A stretch of DNA of 64,000 nucleotides from Pseudoduganella flava. GTDB lineage: Bacteria; Pseudomonadota; Gammaproteobacteria; Burkholderiales; Burkholderiaceae_D. Below the pieces are notes generated by a model. That model did not search any database and had not been told where the DNA came from. It saw nothing but the letters and a program-made list of their open reading frames with translations. Position 1 is the first letter of the stretch. Every line of letters begins with the position of its first letter. A program made the translations under genes and the position numbers. Location of the stretch: NCBI RefSeq assembly GCF_007830495.1, contig NZ_VLKW01000012.1, forward strand, positions 186,001-250,000, read 5' to 3'. Below, piece by piece: positions 55,117 through 63,336 of the stretch.

Positions 55117-55222
55117 ATTCTCCTCCGCGCACGCTCCTCTTGTTCCAGACCTCCTTGCGGCGCACTGTGCGCGCTACCCGTTAAGCCCGCTCAAAGGCGG
55201 TGCGAGGACGCCGACTAGTATC

Positions 55223-55287
55223 CCCTTCAAGGGCTTGCCTTCGCAGGCCCGATCCGCGGCACGGTGCCGCTTTTTTTCTTTGAAGGG
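55223..55287 (+). promoter_or_regulatory. Structured leader RNA of the GG-peptide gene: terminator hairpin plus Shine-Dalgarno pairing
   Basis: CCCTTCAA (55223-55230) is fully complementary to TTGAAGGG (55280-55287), which contains the ribosome site of the peptide gene. Between them are hairpin 1 (GGGCTTGC 55231-55238 with GCAGGCCC 55243-55250, loop CTTC) and hairpin 2 (GCGGCA/TGCCGC, 55256-55270) followed by seven T residues. Hairpin 2 with its T-run looks like an intrinsic terminator. Together these elements can form a three-way junction that hides the ribosome site. A further inverted repeat GCGCAC-T-GTGCGC lies at 55160-55172. Confidence 0.55.
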
Positions 55288-55295
55288 AGAACATC

Positions 55296-55481
55296 ATGCG
55301 CAGACTGAAGAGCAATGAACTGCAACACGTGTACGGCGGCGGCAACCCCTGCGGCGGCGGATGCACGAGCCACAGCATGAGCTGCAGCCGTGGCAAGAGC
55401 CACAGCAAATGCCATGGCAAGAGCCATAGCAAGAGCTGCCACAGCAAGAGCAAAAGCAAGAGCCGGGGCTGCGGCTGTTAA
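55296..55481 (+). CDS. Double-glycine leader peptide with Ser/Lys/His/Cys/Gly core, probable exported bacteriocin or RiPP-like precursor
   Basis: This 61-residue peptide has a leader MRRLKSNELQHVYGG that fits the pattern LxxxELxxVxGG cleaved by C39 peptidases. If cut after the second Gly, the core is 46 residues with 7 Cys, 13 Ser, 7 Lys and 5 His and almost no hydrophobic residues. The core has repeating SHSK, KSHSKSCHSK and KSKSKS units and ends RGCGC. AAGGGAG lies 7 nt before the ATG. The exporter and adaptor are encoded downstream. The composition is unlike class II bacteriocins, microcins or lanthipeptides I know. Metal binding, Cys crosslinking or Ser/Cys modification are possibilities without direct evidence. 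Confidence 0.8.
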   Translation: MRRLKSNELQHVYGGGNPCGGGCTSHSMSCSRGKSHSKCHGKSHSKSCHSKSKSKSRGCGC

Positions 55482-55579
55482 TCGCCAGGCCGGGTGACCA
55501 CCGGAACCATCGGCACCATTGGCGGTAGCGGCCCGGCCAACCGCGGCCGCCATCAACCACCCCAGCCTGCGAGGCAATC

Positions 55580-56536
55580 ATGAAACGAGAATCCGACCTG
55601 GACGACGCGATCGCGGCTCTCCAGTCTCCAGCGCACACGGAAGCCTGGCTGCTCGGGCAACCGCCGCTGCGCAAATACCTGGACTTCATCGAGGACAGCG
55701 GGCTCCTCCAGCCCGGCATGCCGCGGACCGCGCTGGTGCGCGAATGGAGCGACGCGGCGCGCTACTACGAGGAGCTGGAAACGCGCGAGGAAAACATCGC
55801 CGACCATCCGGCGGCGCCGCCGCTGGACCCATCGCTGGCACCGCTGATCGCCGAGGTGATGGCAAGCCCCCGCTACAGCCGCACGTTCGACAAGCTGCCG
55901 TGCAATATCGAGATGGTCGACCTGGCCCACCTCGTCGTCTGCCAGAACCATGTCACCCACACCTTCGTCGAGGCATTGATGGCACGCCTCGGCCCCGCGC
56001 CCGATGCGGCCGCGCTGCTGCGCTTCTGCCTGCCGCTGCGGGACGATCCTGCACCATTCGAGATCCGTCCCGCCGGACCGAAGCGCTATGCGTTCCGCTC
56101 CGCGTCGACGGACTTCCGCTTCCACGAACCCGTGATGCTGCAGGGCTCGCAGTTGGGCGGCCATGCGGCCTTCGGCGCGGTGGCCGGCGCGCTGGCACTG
56201 GTCGTCGGCTTCAGCTGCAACTTCCTGAACGCCGTGCGCGACGACGACCGCGGCCGGCTGCTGCTGCACAACGGCTATCACCGCGCCTGCGCCTTGCTGT
56301 CGCTCGGCATCCGCCATGCGCCCTGCGTCGTGCAGACGGTGGGCTCGCGCGATGAACTCGACATCGTCGCCAAGGCCCTCGTCGCCAGCGACCCCGGCTA
56401 CTTCTTCAACGCACCGCGCCCGCCGCTGCTGAAGGACTTCCTCGATCCGCGCCTGCGCAAGCTTGTTCCCATCAAGAAGATGTCGCGCGTGATCGAGATC
56501 AGCTACGACATCCGCGACTACTTCGAGGAGGAATGA
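55580..56536 (+). CDS. Unrecognised partner protein of the GG-peptide system, with ParB/Srx-like NGYHR motif
   Basis: This is a 318-residue soluble protein with no family I can name. The N-terminal 90 residues are acidic and helical. LVVCQNHVTHTFVEALMARL lies mid-protein, then a beta-rich region and a hydrophobic patch (AFGAVAGALALVVGFSCNFL). Near residue 235, LLHNGYHRACALLSLGIRHA resembles the GxHR-plus-helix motif of ParB/sulfiredoxin-like domains. The stop overlaps the HlyD start by 4 bp. Its place between peptide and exporter suggests a role in peptide modification, immunity or delivery. The function is open. Confidence 0.8.
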   Translation: MKRESDLDDAIAALQSPAHTEAWLLGQPPLRKYLDFIEDSGLLQPGMPRTALVREWSDAARYYEELETREENIADHPAAPPLDPSLAPLIAEVMASPRYSRTFDKLPCNIEMVDLAHLVVCQNHVTHTFVEALMARLGPAPDAAALLRFCLPLRDDPAPFEIRPAGPKRYAFRSASTDFRFHEPVMLQGSQLGGHAAFGAVAGALALVVGFSCNFLNAVRDDDRGRLLLHNGYHRACALLSLGIRHAPCVVQTVGSRDELDIVAKALVASDPGYFFNAPRPPLLKDFLDPRLRKLVPIKKMSRVIEISYDIRDYFEEE

Positions 56537-57819
56537 TGGACGGCTCCGGCACCGGTGCGGAGCTGCCGCTGTTCCGTGCCGACGTGGCGCGCGAACGGCA
56601 AGCGCAGTGGCTGGGGCCCGTATTGCTGCAACCGCGCCCGCTGCACCGCTGGTTCGCCGCTGTGGGCGCGACGACGGCGCTGGCGATCGTCGCCCTGCTG
56701 TGCTTGGGCAGCTATACGAAACGGGCGCGCGTGGCCGGCTGGCTGGTGCCCGTGCAAGGCCTGGTGCGCGTCACCGCGCCGCAAGCGGGCATCGCGACCG
56801 GCGTGCTGGTACGGGAGGGCGACAAGGTGCGGCGCGGCCAGCCGCTCGTGGCGCTGTCCACGGAGCAGCATAGCGCGGCACTGGGCGACACACAGGCCCT
56901 CGTCGTGCGCGCGCTTGCCGAGCAGCGCGACAGCCTCGCCGCGGAAGCGCAGCGGAACGGCGAACTGCTGCACCGCCAGCGGGCCGGCACGGCTGCCCGG
57001 CTGGCGGCGCTGGACCGCGAGCGGCACGCGCTCGAACAGGAGATCGGCCTGCAGCGCGAACGCGTGACGATGGCGCGGCAATGGGAGGCGCGCCTGCGCG
57101 AGCTGCAGAAGCTGGGCTTCGTGCTGGAGCAGCACGTGCGCGGCGCCAGCGTCGACGTGATGGAACAGGCGGCGCGCCAGCAGACCCTTGAGCGCAACCT
57201 CATCGCGCTGGAGCGCGAGCGCGCCGGCCTGGATGGCGAATTGCAGGAAGTGCCGCTGAAGCTGGCCGCGCAGCGCGAAGGCGTGCGCCGGACGCTGGCC
57301 GCGACGGCCCGCGAACTGGCCGAGGCCGAAGCACGGCGCGCGCTGACGGTGGCGGCGCCCGAGGCAGGCACCGTGACGGCCGTGCAGGCCGGCGCCGGTG
57401 CCGCGGTGGGCGCGGGCAGCGCATTGCTGTCGATCGTGCCGGAGGGTGCCACGCTGCAGGCGCACCTGTACGCGCCCAGCCGGGCGGTCGGCTTCGTGCG
57501 CGCGGGCCAGCGCGTGCTGCTGCGCTACCGCGCCTACCCGTACCAGAAATTCGGCCATTACCGCGGCGTGATCGCCAGCGTGTCGCGCAGTGCGATCGAC
57601 CCGGCGGAGGTGCCGGCCATGTTCGTGCCGGCCGCGCAGGGGGGCGAAGCGTTGTACCGCATCGCCGTGACGCTGGACCGGCAAGCCGTGCAGGCGTATG
57701 GCCGCGACGTGCCGCTGCAGCCCGGCATGCAGCTCGATGCCGACATCCTGCTCGACCAGCGCCGTCTGTACGAATGGGTGTTCGAACCGCTGTTCACATT
57801 GGCGGGCGGCGTGCGATGA
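56533..57819 (+). CDS. HlyD-family periplasmic adaptor subunit (CvaA-like)
   Basis: This is a 428-residue membrane fusion protein. A cytoplasmic N-terminal 40 residues, one membrane helix (about 42-62), a split lipoyl/barrel-sandwich domain (VRVTAPQAGIATGVLVREGD and VAAPEAGTVTAVQAG), a long coiled coil between (about 110-265) and a beta-barrel with RYRAYPYQKFGHYRGVI, the CvaA/LcnD-type motif. It joins the ABC exporter to an outer membrane channel, which is not encoded here. It is coupled to genes on both sides by 4-bp overlaps. Confidence 0.93.
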   Translation: MMDGSGTGAELPLFRADVARERQAQWLGPVLLQPRPLHRWFAAVGATTALAIVALLCLGSYTKRARVAGWLVPVQGLVRVTAPQAGIATGVLVREGDKVRRGQPLVALSTEQHSAALGDTQALVVRALAEQRDSLAAEAQRNGELLHRQRAGTAARLAALDRERHALEQEIGLQRERVTMARQWEARLRELQKLGFVLEQHVRGASVDVMEQAARQQTLERNLIALERERAGLDGELQEVPLKLAAQREGVRRTLAATARELAEAEARRALTVAAPEAGTVTAVQAGAGAAVGAGSALLSIVPEGATLQAHLYAPSRAVGFVRAGQRVLLRYRAYPYQKFGHYRGVIASVSRSAIDPAEVPAMFVPAAQGGEALYRIAVTLDRQAVQAYGRDVPLQPGMQLDADILLDQRRLYEWVFEPLFTLAGGVR

Positions 57820-59972
57820 AAGGCATCCCCGACTTCGCCGCCAGCCTGGGCATGCGGCTGCCGCTGATCCTGCAGACGGAGGCGGCCGAATGCGGCCTCG
57901 CGTGCCTGGCGATGGTGGCCGGCTACCACGGCGCCGGCACCGGTCTGGCCCAGCTGCGCCGCCGCTTCGGGCTGTCGCTGCGCGGCGCCACGTTGAAGGA
58001 TCTCGTGTCGATCGCGACCAGCCTGGGCATGACGGCCCGGCCGCTGCGGCTGGAAGCGGCCGAGCTGCCGATGCTGGCCACGCCGTGCATCCTGCATTGG
58101 GACATGCACCACTTCGTCGTGCTGAAAAGCGTCGGCCCCTCGACGGTCGTGCTGCACGATCCCGCCGTCGGCCTGCGCCGCCTGCCGCGCGCCGAGGCGC
58201 TGCGCCACTTCACCGGTGTCGCGCTCGAGCTCCATCCAGCGCCAGGCTTCGCGGCCGGCCCGCCTGCCCCGCGGCTGCGCATCGCCAGCCTGCTCGGCCG
58301 CGTGGCGGGCCTGGGCCAGTCGCTGCTGGTATTGGCGGCCATGGCGCTGGCCATCGAAACACTGGCCGTGACGACGCCGTTCTTCATGCAATGGGTGGTC
58401 GACGAGGCACTGGTCAGCGCCGACCGCGACCTGCTGCTCGTGCTGGCCTGCGGCCTGTTCTTCATGCTGATGCTGCGCGTGACGATTACCGCGATGCGCG
58501 GCGCCACGCTGATCGCGATTTCCAGCACGCTCAAAGTGCGCGGCCGCGCCGCGCTGTTTACCCATTTGCTACGGCTGCCCGCGCGCTATTTCGAAAGCCG
58601 CCACCTGGGCGACGTGATGTCGCGCTTCGGCTCGCAGGAGACGATTCTGCAGGCGCTGACGACGGACCTCGTCGAGATCCTGCTGGATGGCATCATGTCG
58701 GTCATCACGCTCGTCGTGATGCTGCTGTACGCACCGGCGCTGGCCGGCCTCGTGCTGGCAGGCGCGCTTGCCTATGCGTGCGTGCGCATCGCGTCGTACT
58801 CGGCGCTGCGCAATGCTCAGGCCGAGGCGATCGTCTGGGGTGCGCAGCGCGACAGCCATTTTCTCGAAACGCTGCGCGGGATGAAGACGATCAAGCTGTT
58901 CAACGCCCACCAGGAGCGCCACGCGCACTGGCTCAACCTGCTGGTGCAGACGGTGAACCGGCAAATCACCGCGCAGCGCCTGGGCCTGATGTTCCGCACC
59001 GTGAACGCCAGCGTGATCGGCTTTGTCGCCGTGCTGGTGATCTGGCTGGGCGCCGAGCGGGTGCTGCAGAACGCGTTCTCGGTGGGTATGCTGCTCGCGT
59101 TCATCAGCTACAAGGACCAGTTCCTGTCCCGCGTCAGCAGCTTGATCGACAAGACGCTGGACCTGTTCATGCTGCGCCTGCATGCGGAACGCCTGGCCGA
59201 CATTGCATTGACGCCGCCGGAACCGGAAGGCGCGCCATTGCCCGATACGCCGCGCCAGGGCCCCGTCGGCCTGACGCTGCGCGGCGTCCGCTTCCGCTAC
59301 GGCGCCTGCGACCCATGGATCCTCGACGGCATCGACCTGACGATCGAGCCGGGTGAATCGGTGGCCATCGTCGGCCCCTCCGGCTGCGGCAAGACGACCT
59401 TGCTGCGGCTGCTCGCCAGCCTGCTGGAGCCGAGCGCCGGCGAGGTGCTGGTCGACGGCAGGCCGCTGACGCCGCAAGGTGTCGAGCATTACCGGACGCG
59501 CATCGGCGTGGTGCTGCAGGACGACCAGCTGTTCGCGGGCTCGATCGCCGACAACATCTGCTTCTTCGCCGACGCGCCGCGCGACGACCACATTCGCGCC
59601 TGCGCGGCACTGGCAGCGGTGCACGACGACGTGGCCGCGATGCCGATGGGTTTTCATACGCTGATCGGCGACATGGGCGCCGTGCTGTCGGGCGGGCAGA
59701 AGCAGCGCGTGCTGATCGCCCGTGCGCTGTACCGCGACCCGGCGCTGCTGCTGCTCGACGAGGCCGCCAGCCACCTCGACCTGGAACGCGAGCACAGCGT
59801 CAACGCGGCCGTGGCGCGGCTGCCGATGACCCGCATCGTCGTGGCGCACCGGCGCGAAACGATCCTCGCGGCCGACCGCATCGTCGTGCTCGCGCAGGGG
59901 AAGATCGTGGCGGACCTGCGCGGCCCGGCCGGCCGGGAGAGTTTTCTCGCGATGAGCCACGCGACGGCGTGA
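57816..59972 (+). CDS. Peptidase-containing ABC exporter (C39-TMD-NBD), CvaB/PCAT type
   Basis: This is a 718-residue transporter. Residues 1-130 are a C39 peptidase with Gln20, catalytic Cys26 (QTEAAECGLACLAMVAGYHG), His99 in MHHFVVLKS and Asp115 in HDPAVG, all intact. Six membrane helices lie at about 155-440. The NBD has Walker A GPSGCGKTT (about 519-527), LSGGQKQR (about 623) and LLLLDEAASHLD. It should cut the double-Gly leader of the 61-residue peptide and export the core. The start overlaps the HlyD stop. Length is normal. Confidence 0.96.
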   Translation: MKGIPDFAASLGMRLPLILQTEAAECGLACLAMVAGYHGAGTGLAQLRRRFGLSLRGATLKDLVSIATSLGMTARPLRLEAAELPMLATPCILHWDMHHFVVLKSVGPSTVVLHDPAVGLRRLPRAEALRHFTGVALELHPAPGFAAGPPAPRLRIASLLGRVAGLGQSLLVLAAMALAIETLAVTTPFFMQWVVDEALVSADRDLLLVLACGLFFMLMLRVTITAMRGATLIAISSTLKVRGRAALFTHLLRLPARYFESRHLGDVMSRFGSQETILQALTTDLVEILLDGIMSVITLVVMLLYAPALAGLVLAGALAYACVRIASYSALRNAQAEAIVWGAQRDSHFLETLRGMKTIKLFNAHQERHAHWLNLLVQTVNRQITAQRLGLMFRTVNASVIGFVAVLVIWLGAERVLQNAFSVGMLLAFISYKDQFLSRVSSLIDKTLDLFMLRLHAERLADIALTPPEPEGAPLPDTPRQGPVGLTLRGVRFRYGACDPWILDGIDLTIEPGESVAIVGPSGCGKTTLLRLLASLLEPSAGEVLVDGRPLTPQGVEHYRTRIGVVLQDDQLFAGSIADNICFFADAPRDDHIRACAALAAVHDDVAAMPMGFHTLIGDMGAVLSGGQKQRVLIARALYRDPALLLLDEAASHLDLEREHSVNAAVARLPMTRIVVAHRRETILAADRIVVLAQGKIVADLRGPAGRESFLAMSHATA

Positions 59973-60056
59973 TCGGAAGCGGCGCAATTCCGATCAAGTC
60001 CGGCGGCGGGACCGATGCTACAGTGGCGCATCCGTCAACCTTGATCCAGCCGCCGC

Positions 60057-60884
60057 GTGAGCATCGTCGCCAAAGCCCTGTGGTACATCGAGAACAACTA
60101 CGCGAAGAGCGGGCTGTCGCTGGACGACGTGGCGGCCGCGTGCGGCGCGTCGCGCTTCCACCTGACCCGCGCCTTCGGCATCGCCACCGGGCGCACGCTG
60201 ATGCGCTACCTGCGCGCGCGCCGGATGACGCAGGCGGCACTGGCGCTGGCCGCCGGCGCACCGGACATCCTTGCGCTGGCCGTCGACGCCGGCTACGGCT
60301 CCCATGAAGCGTTTACGCGGGCGTTCCGCGAGCAGTTCGGGCTGACGCCGGAAGCGCTGCGGGCACGCGGCCATTGTGAGGGACTGGAGCTCGTCCCTGC
60401 GCTGCGCCTGGATCACGCAGACGGCATGCCGCTGGCGGCGCCCCGGCTGCTCGAACGGGGCGCCTTCACGGTGGCCGGGCTGTGCGCGCGCTATACGCAT
60501 GAAACGGCGGCCGGCATTCCCGCGCAGTGGCAGCGCCTGGCCGCGTATCCATCACCCCCGTGCCGGGTCGGGTCGGACGAATACGGCGTCTGCATCGATG
60601 CCGACGAGGGCGCGTTCGATTACACCTGCGGCATCGAGGTGGCCGGCAGCGTGCCGCCCGGCTTGACGCGGCTGGACATTCCCGCCCAGCGCTACGCCGT
60701 CTTCTTCCACGCCGGCCACATCGCCGCGATCCGGATGACGTGGCGGGCCATCTTCGACCGCTGGCTGCCGCAATCGGGCCTGCACCCGACGGGCGGCCCC
60801 GAATTCGAACGCTACGACGAACGCTTCGACGTGACGACCGGCCAGGGCGGCGTCGAGATCTGGATTCCCGTCTCCTCATCATGA
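60057..60884 (+). CDS. AraC-family regulator with GyrI-like effector domain
   Basis: This 275-residue protein has a GTG start, an N-terminal AraC HTH (LSLDDVAAACGASRFHLTRA and LALAVDAGYGSHEAFTRAFR) and a C-terminal GyrI-like ligand domain ending GGVEIWIPV. The HTH-first order is the Rob/MarA-like architecture. It is coupled to an Lnt-like gene and lies right after the peptide exporter, so it could regulate either, but no site was found. Confidence 0.9.
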   Translation: MSIVAKALWYIENNYAKSGLSLDDVAAACGASRFHLTRAFGIATGRTLMRYLRARRMTQAALALAAGAPDILALAVDAGYGSHEAFTRAFREQFGLTPEALRARGHCEGLELVPALRLDHADGMPLAAPRLLERGAFTVAGLCARYTHETAAGIPAQWQRLAAYPSPPCRVGSDEYGVCIDADEGAFDYTCGIEVAGSVPPGLTRLDIPAQRYAVFFHAGHIAAIRMTWRAIFDRWLPQSGLHPTGGPEFERYDERFDVTTGQGGVEIWIPVSSS

Positions 60885-60895
60885 AAGGATTGCCG

Positions 60896-62329
60896 ATGCG
60901 CTCCATCGACCTGCTGCTGGCGCTGGCCGGCAGCCTCGCGCTGCGTTACGGCTTCGGCCTGGAACCCATCTGGTGGCTGGCCTGGCTGGCGCCCGCGCCC
61001 GTGCTGGTCGCGGCGCTGCGCACCGGCCACCTGCCGGCGTTCGGCTTGACGTTGCTGGCCGCGCTGATCGGCAGCAGCGGCCAGACGCCGTATTTCGCTC
61101 TCGTGATGCCGCTGCCCGCCGCGCTGCTCGTGACGGTGCTGCTGGCGCTGGCATGGGTTCTCGTCATCATGCTGGCGCGGCGCGTGATGCTGCGCTCGGC
61201 CTCAAGCTGGTCGGTGCTGGCCTACCCGCTGCTGTGGTGCGCGCTCGATACGCTGCTGGCGGCGCTGCACCCGGACGGCAACTGGGGCAGTCCCGCCTAC
61301 TCGCAGGCGGACGTGCTGCCGGCCGTGCAGATCGTGGCGCTGACGGGTGTGGCCGGACTGGTCTTCGTGCTGGCGCTGCTGCCATCCGCGCTGGCATTTG
61401 CCGCCGTGCGGGGCTGGCAGGCGGGCCGCGTGGCGCTCGGCTGCGCGATGGCGCTGACCGCCGCCACGTTCGCGTTCGGCCATTGGCGCATGCCGGCCGT
61501 GGCGCCGGCCGGCGGCCACACGGTCGGCCTGGCCGTCATCGACAACTTCATCGGCCCGCGCACGCCACCAGAAACCGTGGAGCGCATCTGGGCCCAGTAC
61601 GAGCGGCACGTGGCCGCACTGGCCGGGCAGGGTGCCACCATCGTCGTGCTGCCGGAGAAGATCGCGACGCTGCCGCCCGACGCCGCCGACGTGCTGGCCA
61701 AGCGGCTCGGTGCGCTGGCCGCGCGCGCGCACGTGTGGCTGGCCGTGGGCGTCGGCATCGACGATGCGGGCCGCAAGCACAACCTCGCCTGGCTGTTCGC
61801 GCCGAATGGACAGCGCGACGCGGCCTACGTGAAGCATCACCTGGCGCCGCCGGAACGGGAGTTCCTGCCCGGCGCGGCGTACGACGTGCGCCCGATCGGC
61901 GGCACCCGCTATGGCCTGGCCGTCTGCAAGGACATGCACTTCGCCGCGATGGGCCGCGCGTACGGCCAGCGGCAGGTGCAGGCGATGCTGGTGCCGGCGT
62001 GGGACTTCAATGCGGACGGCCGCTATGCGGCACGCCTGTCGGCCCTGCGCGGTGTCGAAAGCGGCTTCGCGATGGTGCGTGCGGCGCGCGAGGGGCTGCT
62101 GACGGTCAGCGATGCGTATGGCCGGGTGATCGCCGAGACGCCGTCAGCGGGCCTGCCCGGCGCCACACTGCTGGCACGCGTGCCGGCACAGCACATCGCC
62201 ACGCCATACGCGCGCTGGGGCGACTGGTTCGGCTGGCGGGCGACCGTGGGTGCCGCCGTGCTGCTGGCATGGCCCATGTTGACGCGGCGCGCCCGCCAGC
62301 CCGCTCAGGGCATGGCGCCGGCGAGGTAG
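60896..62329 (+). CDS. Lnt-like membrane nitrilase-superfamily protein
   Basis: This is a 477-residue protein with several N-terminal membrane helices (about 1-210) and a C-terminal carbon-nitrogen hydrolase domain. Glu in VLPEKIATL, Lys in YVKHHLAPPE and Cys in LAVCKDMHF make the Glu-Lys-Cys triad. The architecture is that of apolipoprotein N-acyltransferase, but sequence is divergent (for example FALVMPLPAALLVTV), so this is a paralogue and not necessarily the housekeeping Lnt. The start was chosen for AAAGGA 7 nt upstream; an ATG overlapping the AraC stop at 60881 is an alternative. Confidence 0.82.
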   Translation: MRSIDLLLALAGSLALRYGFGLEPIWWLAWLAPAPVLVAALRTGHLPAFGLTLLAALIGSSGQTPYFALVMPLPAALLVTVLLALAWVLVIMLARRVMLRSASSWSVLAYPLLWCALDTLLAALHPDGNWGSPAYSQADVLPAVQIVALTGVAGLVFVLALLPSALAFAAVRGWQAGRVALGCAMALTAATFAFGHWRMPAVAPAGGHTVGLAVIDNFIGPRTPPETVERIWAQYERHVAALAGQGATIVVLPEKIATLPPDAADVLAKRLGALAARAHVWLAVGVGIDDAGRKHNLAWLFAPNGQRDAAYVKHHLAPPEREFLPGAAYDVRPIGGTRYGLAVCKDMHFAAMGRAYGQRQVQAMLVPAWDFNADGRYAARLSALRGVESGFAMVRAAREGLLTVSDAYGRVIAETPSAGLPGATLLARVPAQHIATPYARWGDWFGWRATVGAAVLLAWPMLTRRARQPAQGMAPAR

Positions 62330-62844
62330 TTGGTTTTTACGCGCACATAGTGCTCGGCCGAGTAGCGCAAGTGCGCGATCTCGGCCTCGGTCAGCGGCCG
62401 CACCTTCTTCACGGGCCGGCCCACGTACAGGAAGCCGCTGTCCAGCCTCTTGCCGGGCGGGACGAGGCTGCCCGCGCCCACCATCACGTGCTTCGGAATG
62501 ACGACATCGTCCATCACGATGCTGCCCATGCCGATCAGGCATTCGTCGCCGATGTCGCAGCCGTGCAGGATCACCCCATGCGCGATCGTCACGTACTCGC
62601 CAATCACGAGGGGCGAACCGAGGGGCTTCTGCGGCGTCTTGTGCGACACATGCACCATCGTGAAGTCCTGGATGTTCGAGGAGCGCCCGATCGTGATGCT
62701 GTTGACGTCGCCCCGCAGCACGGCATTGCACCATACGGAGCAATCGTCGCCGAGGCGCACGTCGCCGATCACGTGGGCCGAGTCGTGCAGGTAGACGCGC
62801 TCGCCGAGCTGGGGCGACGTGGAAAGGTAAGCGGAGATCGGCAT
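62305..62844 (-). CDS. Gamma-carbonic anhydrase-like hexapeptide-repeat protein
   Basis: This 179-residue left-handed beta-helix has VRLGDDCSVWCNAVLRGDVN, SNIQDFTMVHVSH and YVTIAHGVILHGCDIGDECL. The three His for zinc and the hexapeptide pattern match the YrdA/CaiE gamma-CA family. Activity as a carbonic anhydrase is not proved for this group. It overlaps the convergent Lnt-like gene by 25 bp. Confidence 0.92.
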   Translation of the reverse strand: MPISAYLSTSPQLGERVYLHDSAHVIGDVRLGDDCSVWCNAVLRGDVNSITIGRSSNIQDFTMVHVSHKTPQKPLGSPLVIGEYVTIAHGVILHGCDIGDECLIGMGSIVMDDVVIPKHVMVGAGSLVPPGKRLDSGFLYVGRPVKKVRPLTEAEIAHLRYSAEHYVRVKTNYLAGAMP

Positions 62845-62916
62845 GGTCGGGCTGGCGGTGGTGGAGCGGCACACTTTAGCCGCCATGCCGCCGCCGGTCA
62901 ATCGGCAGCCGGGCGC

Positions 62917-63195
62917 CTAGCGGGTGGCTACGATATGAAAGCCGGTCCCGGCGGCTTCCGCGTCGTCCGCTGCCGAGCGCGTAACGCCGGTGACCCGTGC
63001 GCCGGGCGGGCCATGCCGCGCCCACGCCACCAGCGCTTCCACGTCGCGCTGCGGTCCGCTGAAGCATGCCTCCACATTGCCGTCGTGCCGGTTGCATACC
63101 CAGCCCGTGAGGCCCAGCGCAGTGGCCTGCGCCGCCATGGCATAGCGAAAGCCGACGCCCTGCACGGTTCCTTCGATGATCAGTCGGGTTGCCAT
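62917..63195 (-). CDS. acyP: Acylphosphatase
   Basis: This 92-residue enzyme hydrolyses carboxyl-phosphate bonds. The substrate loop VQGVGFR with Arg17 and Asn35 in GWVCNRHDGNVEA are the two catalytic residues. Length matches the family (about 90-100). Confidence 0.94.
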   Translation of the reverse strand: MATRLIIEGTVQGVGFRYAMAAQATALGLTGWVCNRHDGNVEACFSGPQRDVEALVAWARHGPPGARVTGVTRSAADDAEAAGTGFHIVATR

Positions 63196-63336
63196 ATCGT
63201 CCTGCCGTTGGGTTGTTCGGTACGGGCCAGTGTAGCGCAGCCGCGCATCCCGCTGCGCCGGGTGTTTGTCACATACGCCAACCGTGCCGGCCAGCGCATT
63301 CCTATACTCGGGCATCTTCCTACTCCAGGCCATGCC

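Noticed and set aside
55488..55538. GGCCGGG/CCCGGCC pairing between the GG-peptide and the partner gene as a terminator
   Set aside because: The loop is 37 nt and there is no T-run; it may be chance in a GC-rich gap.
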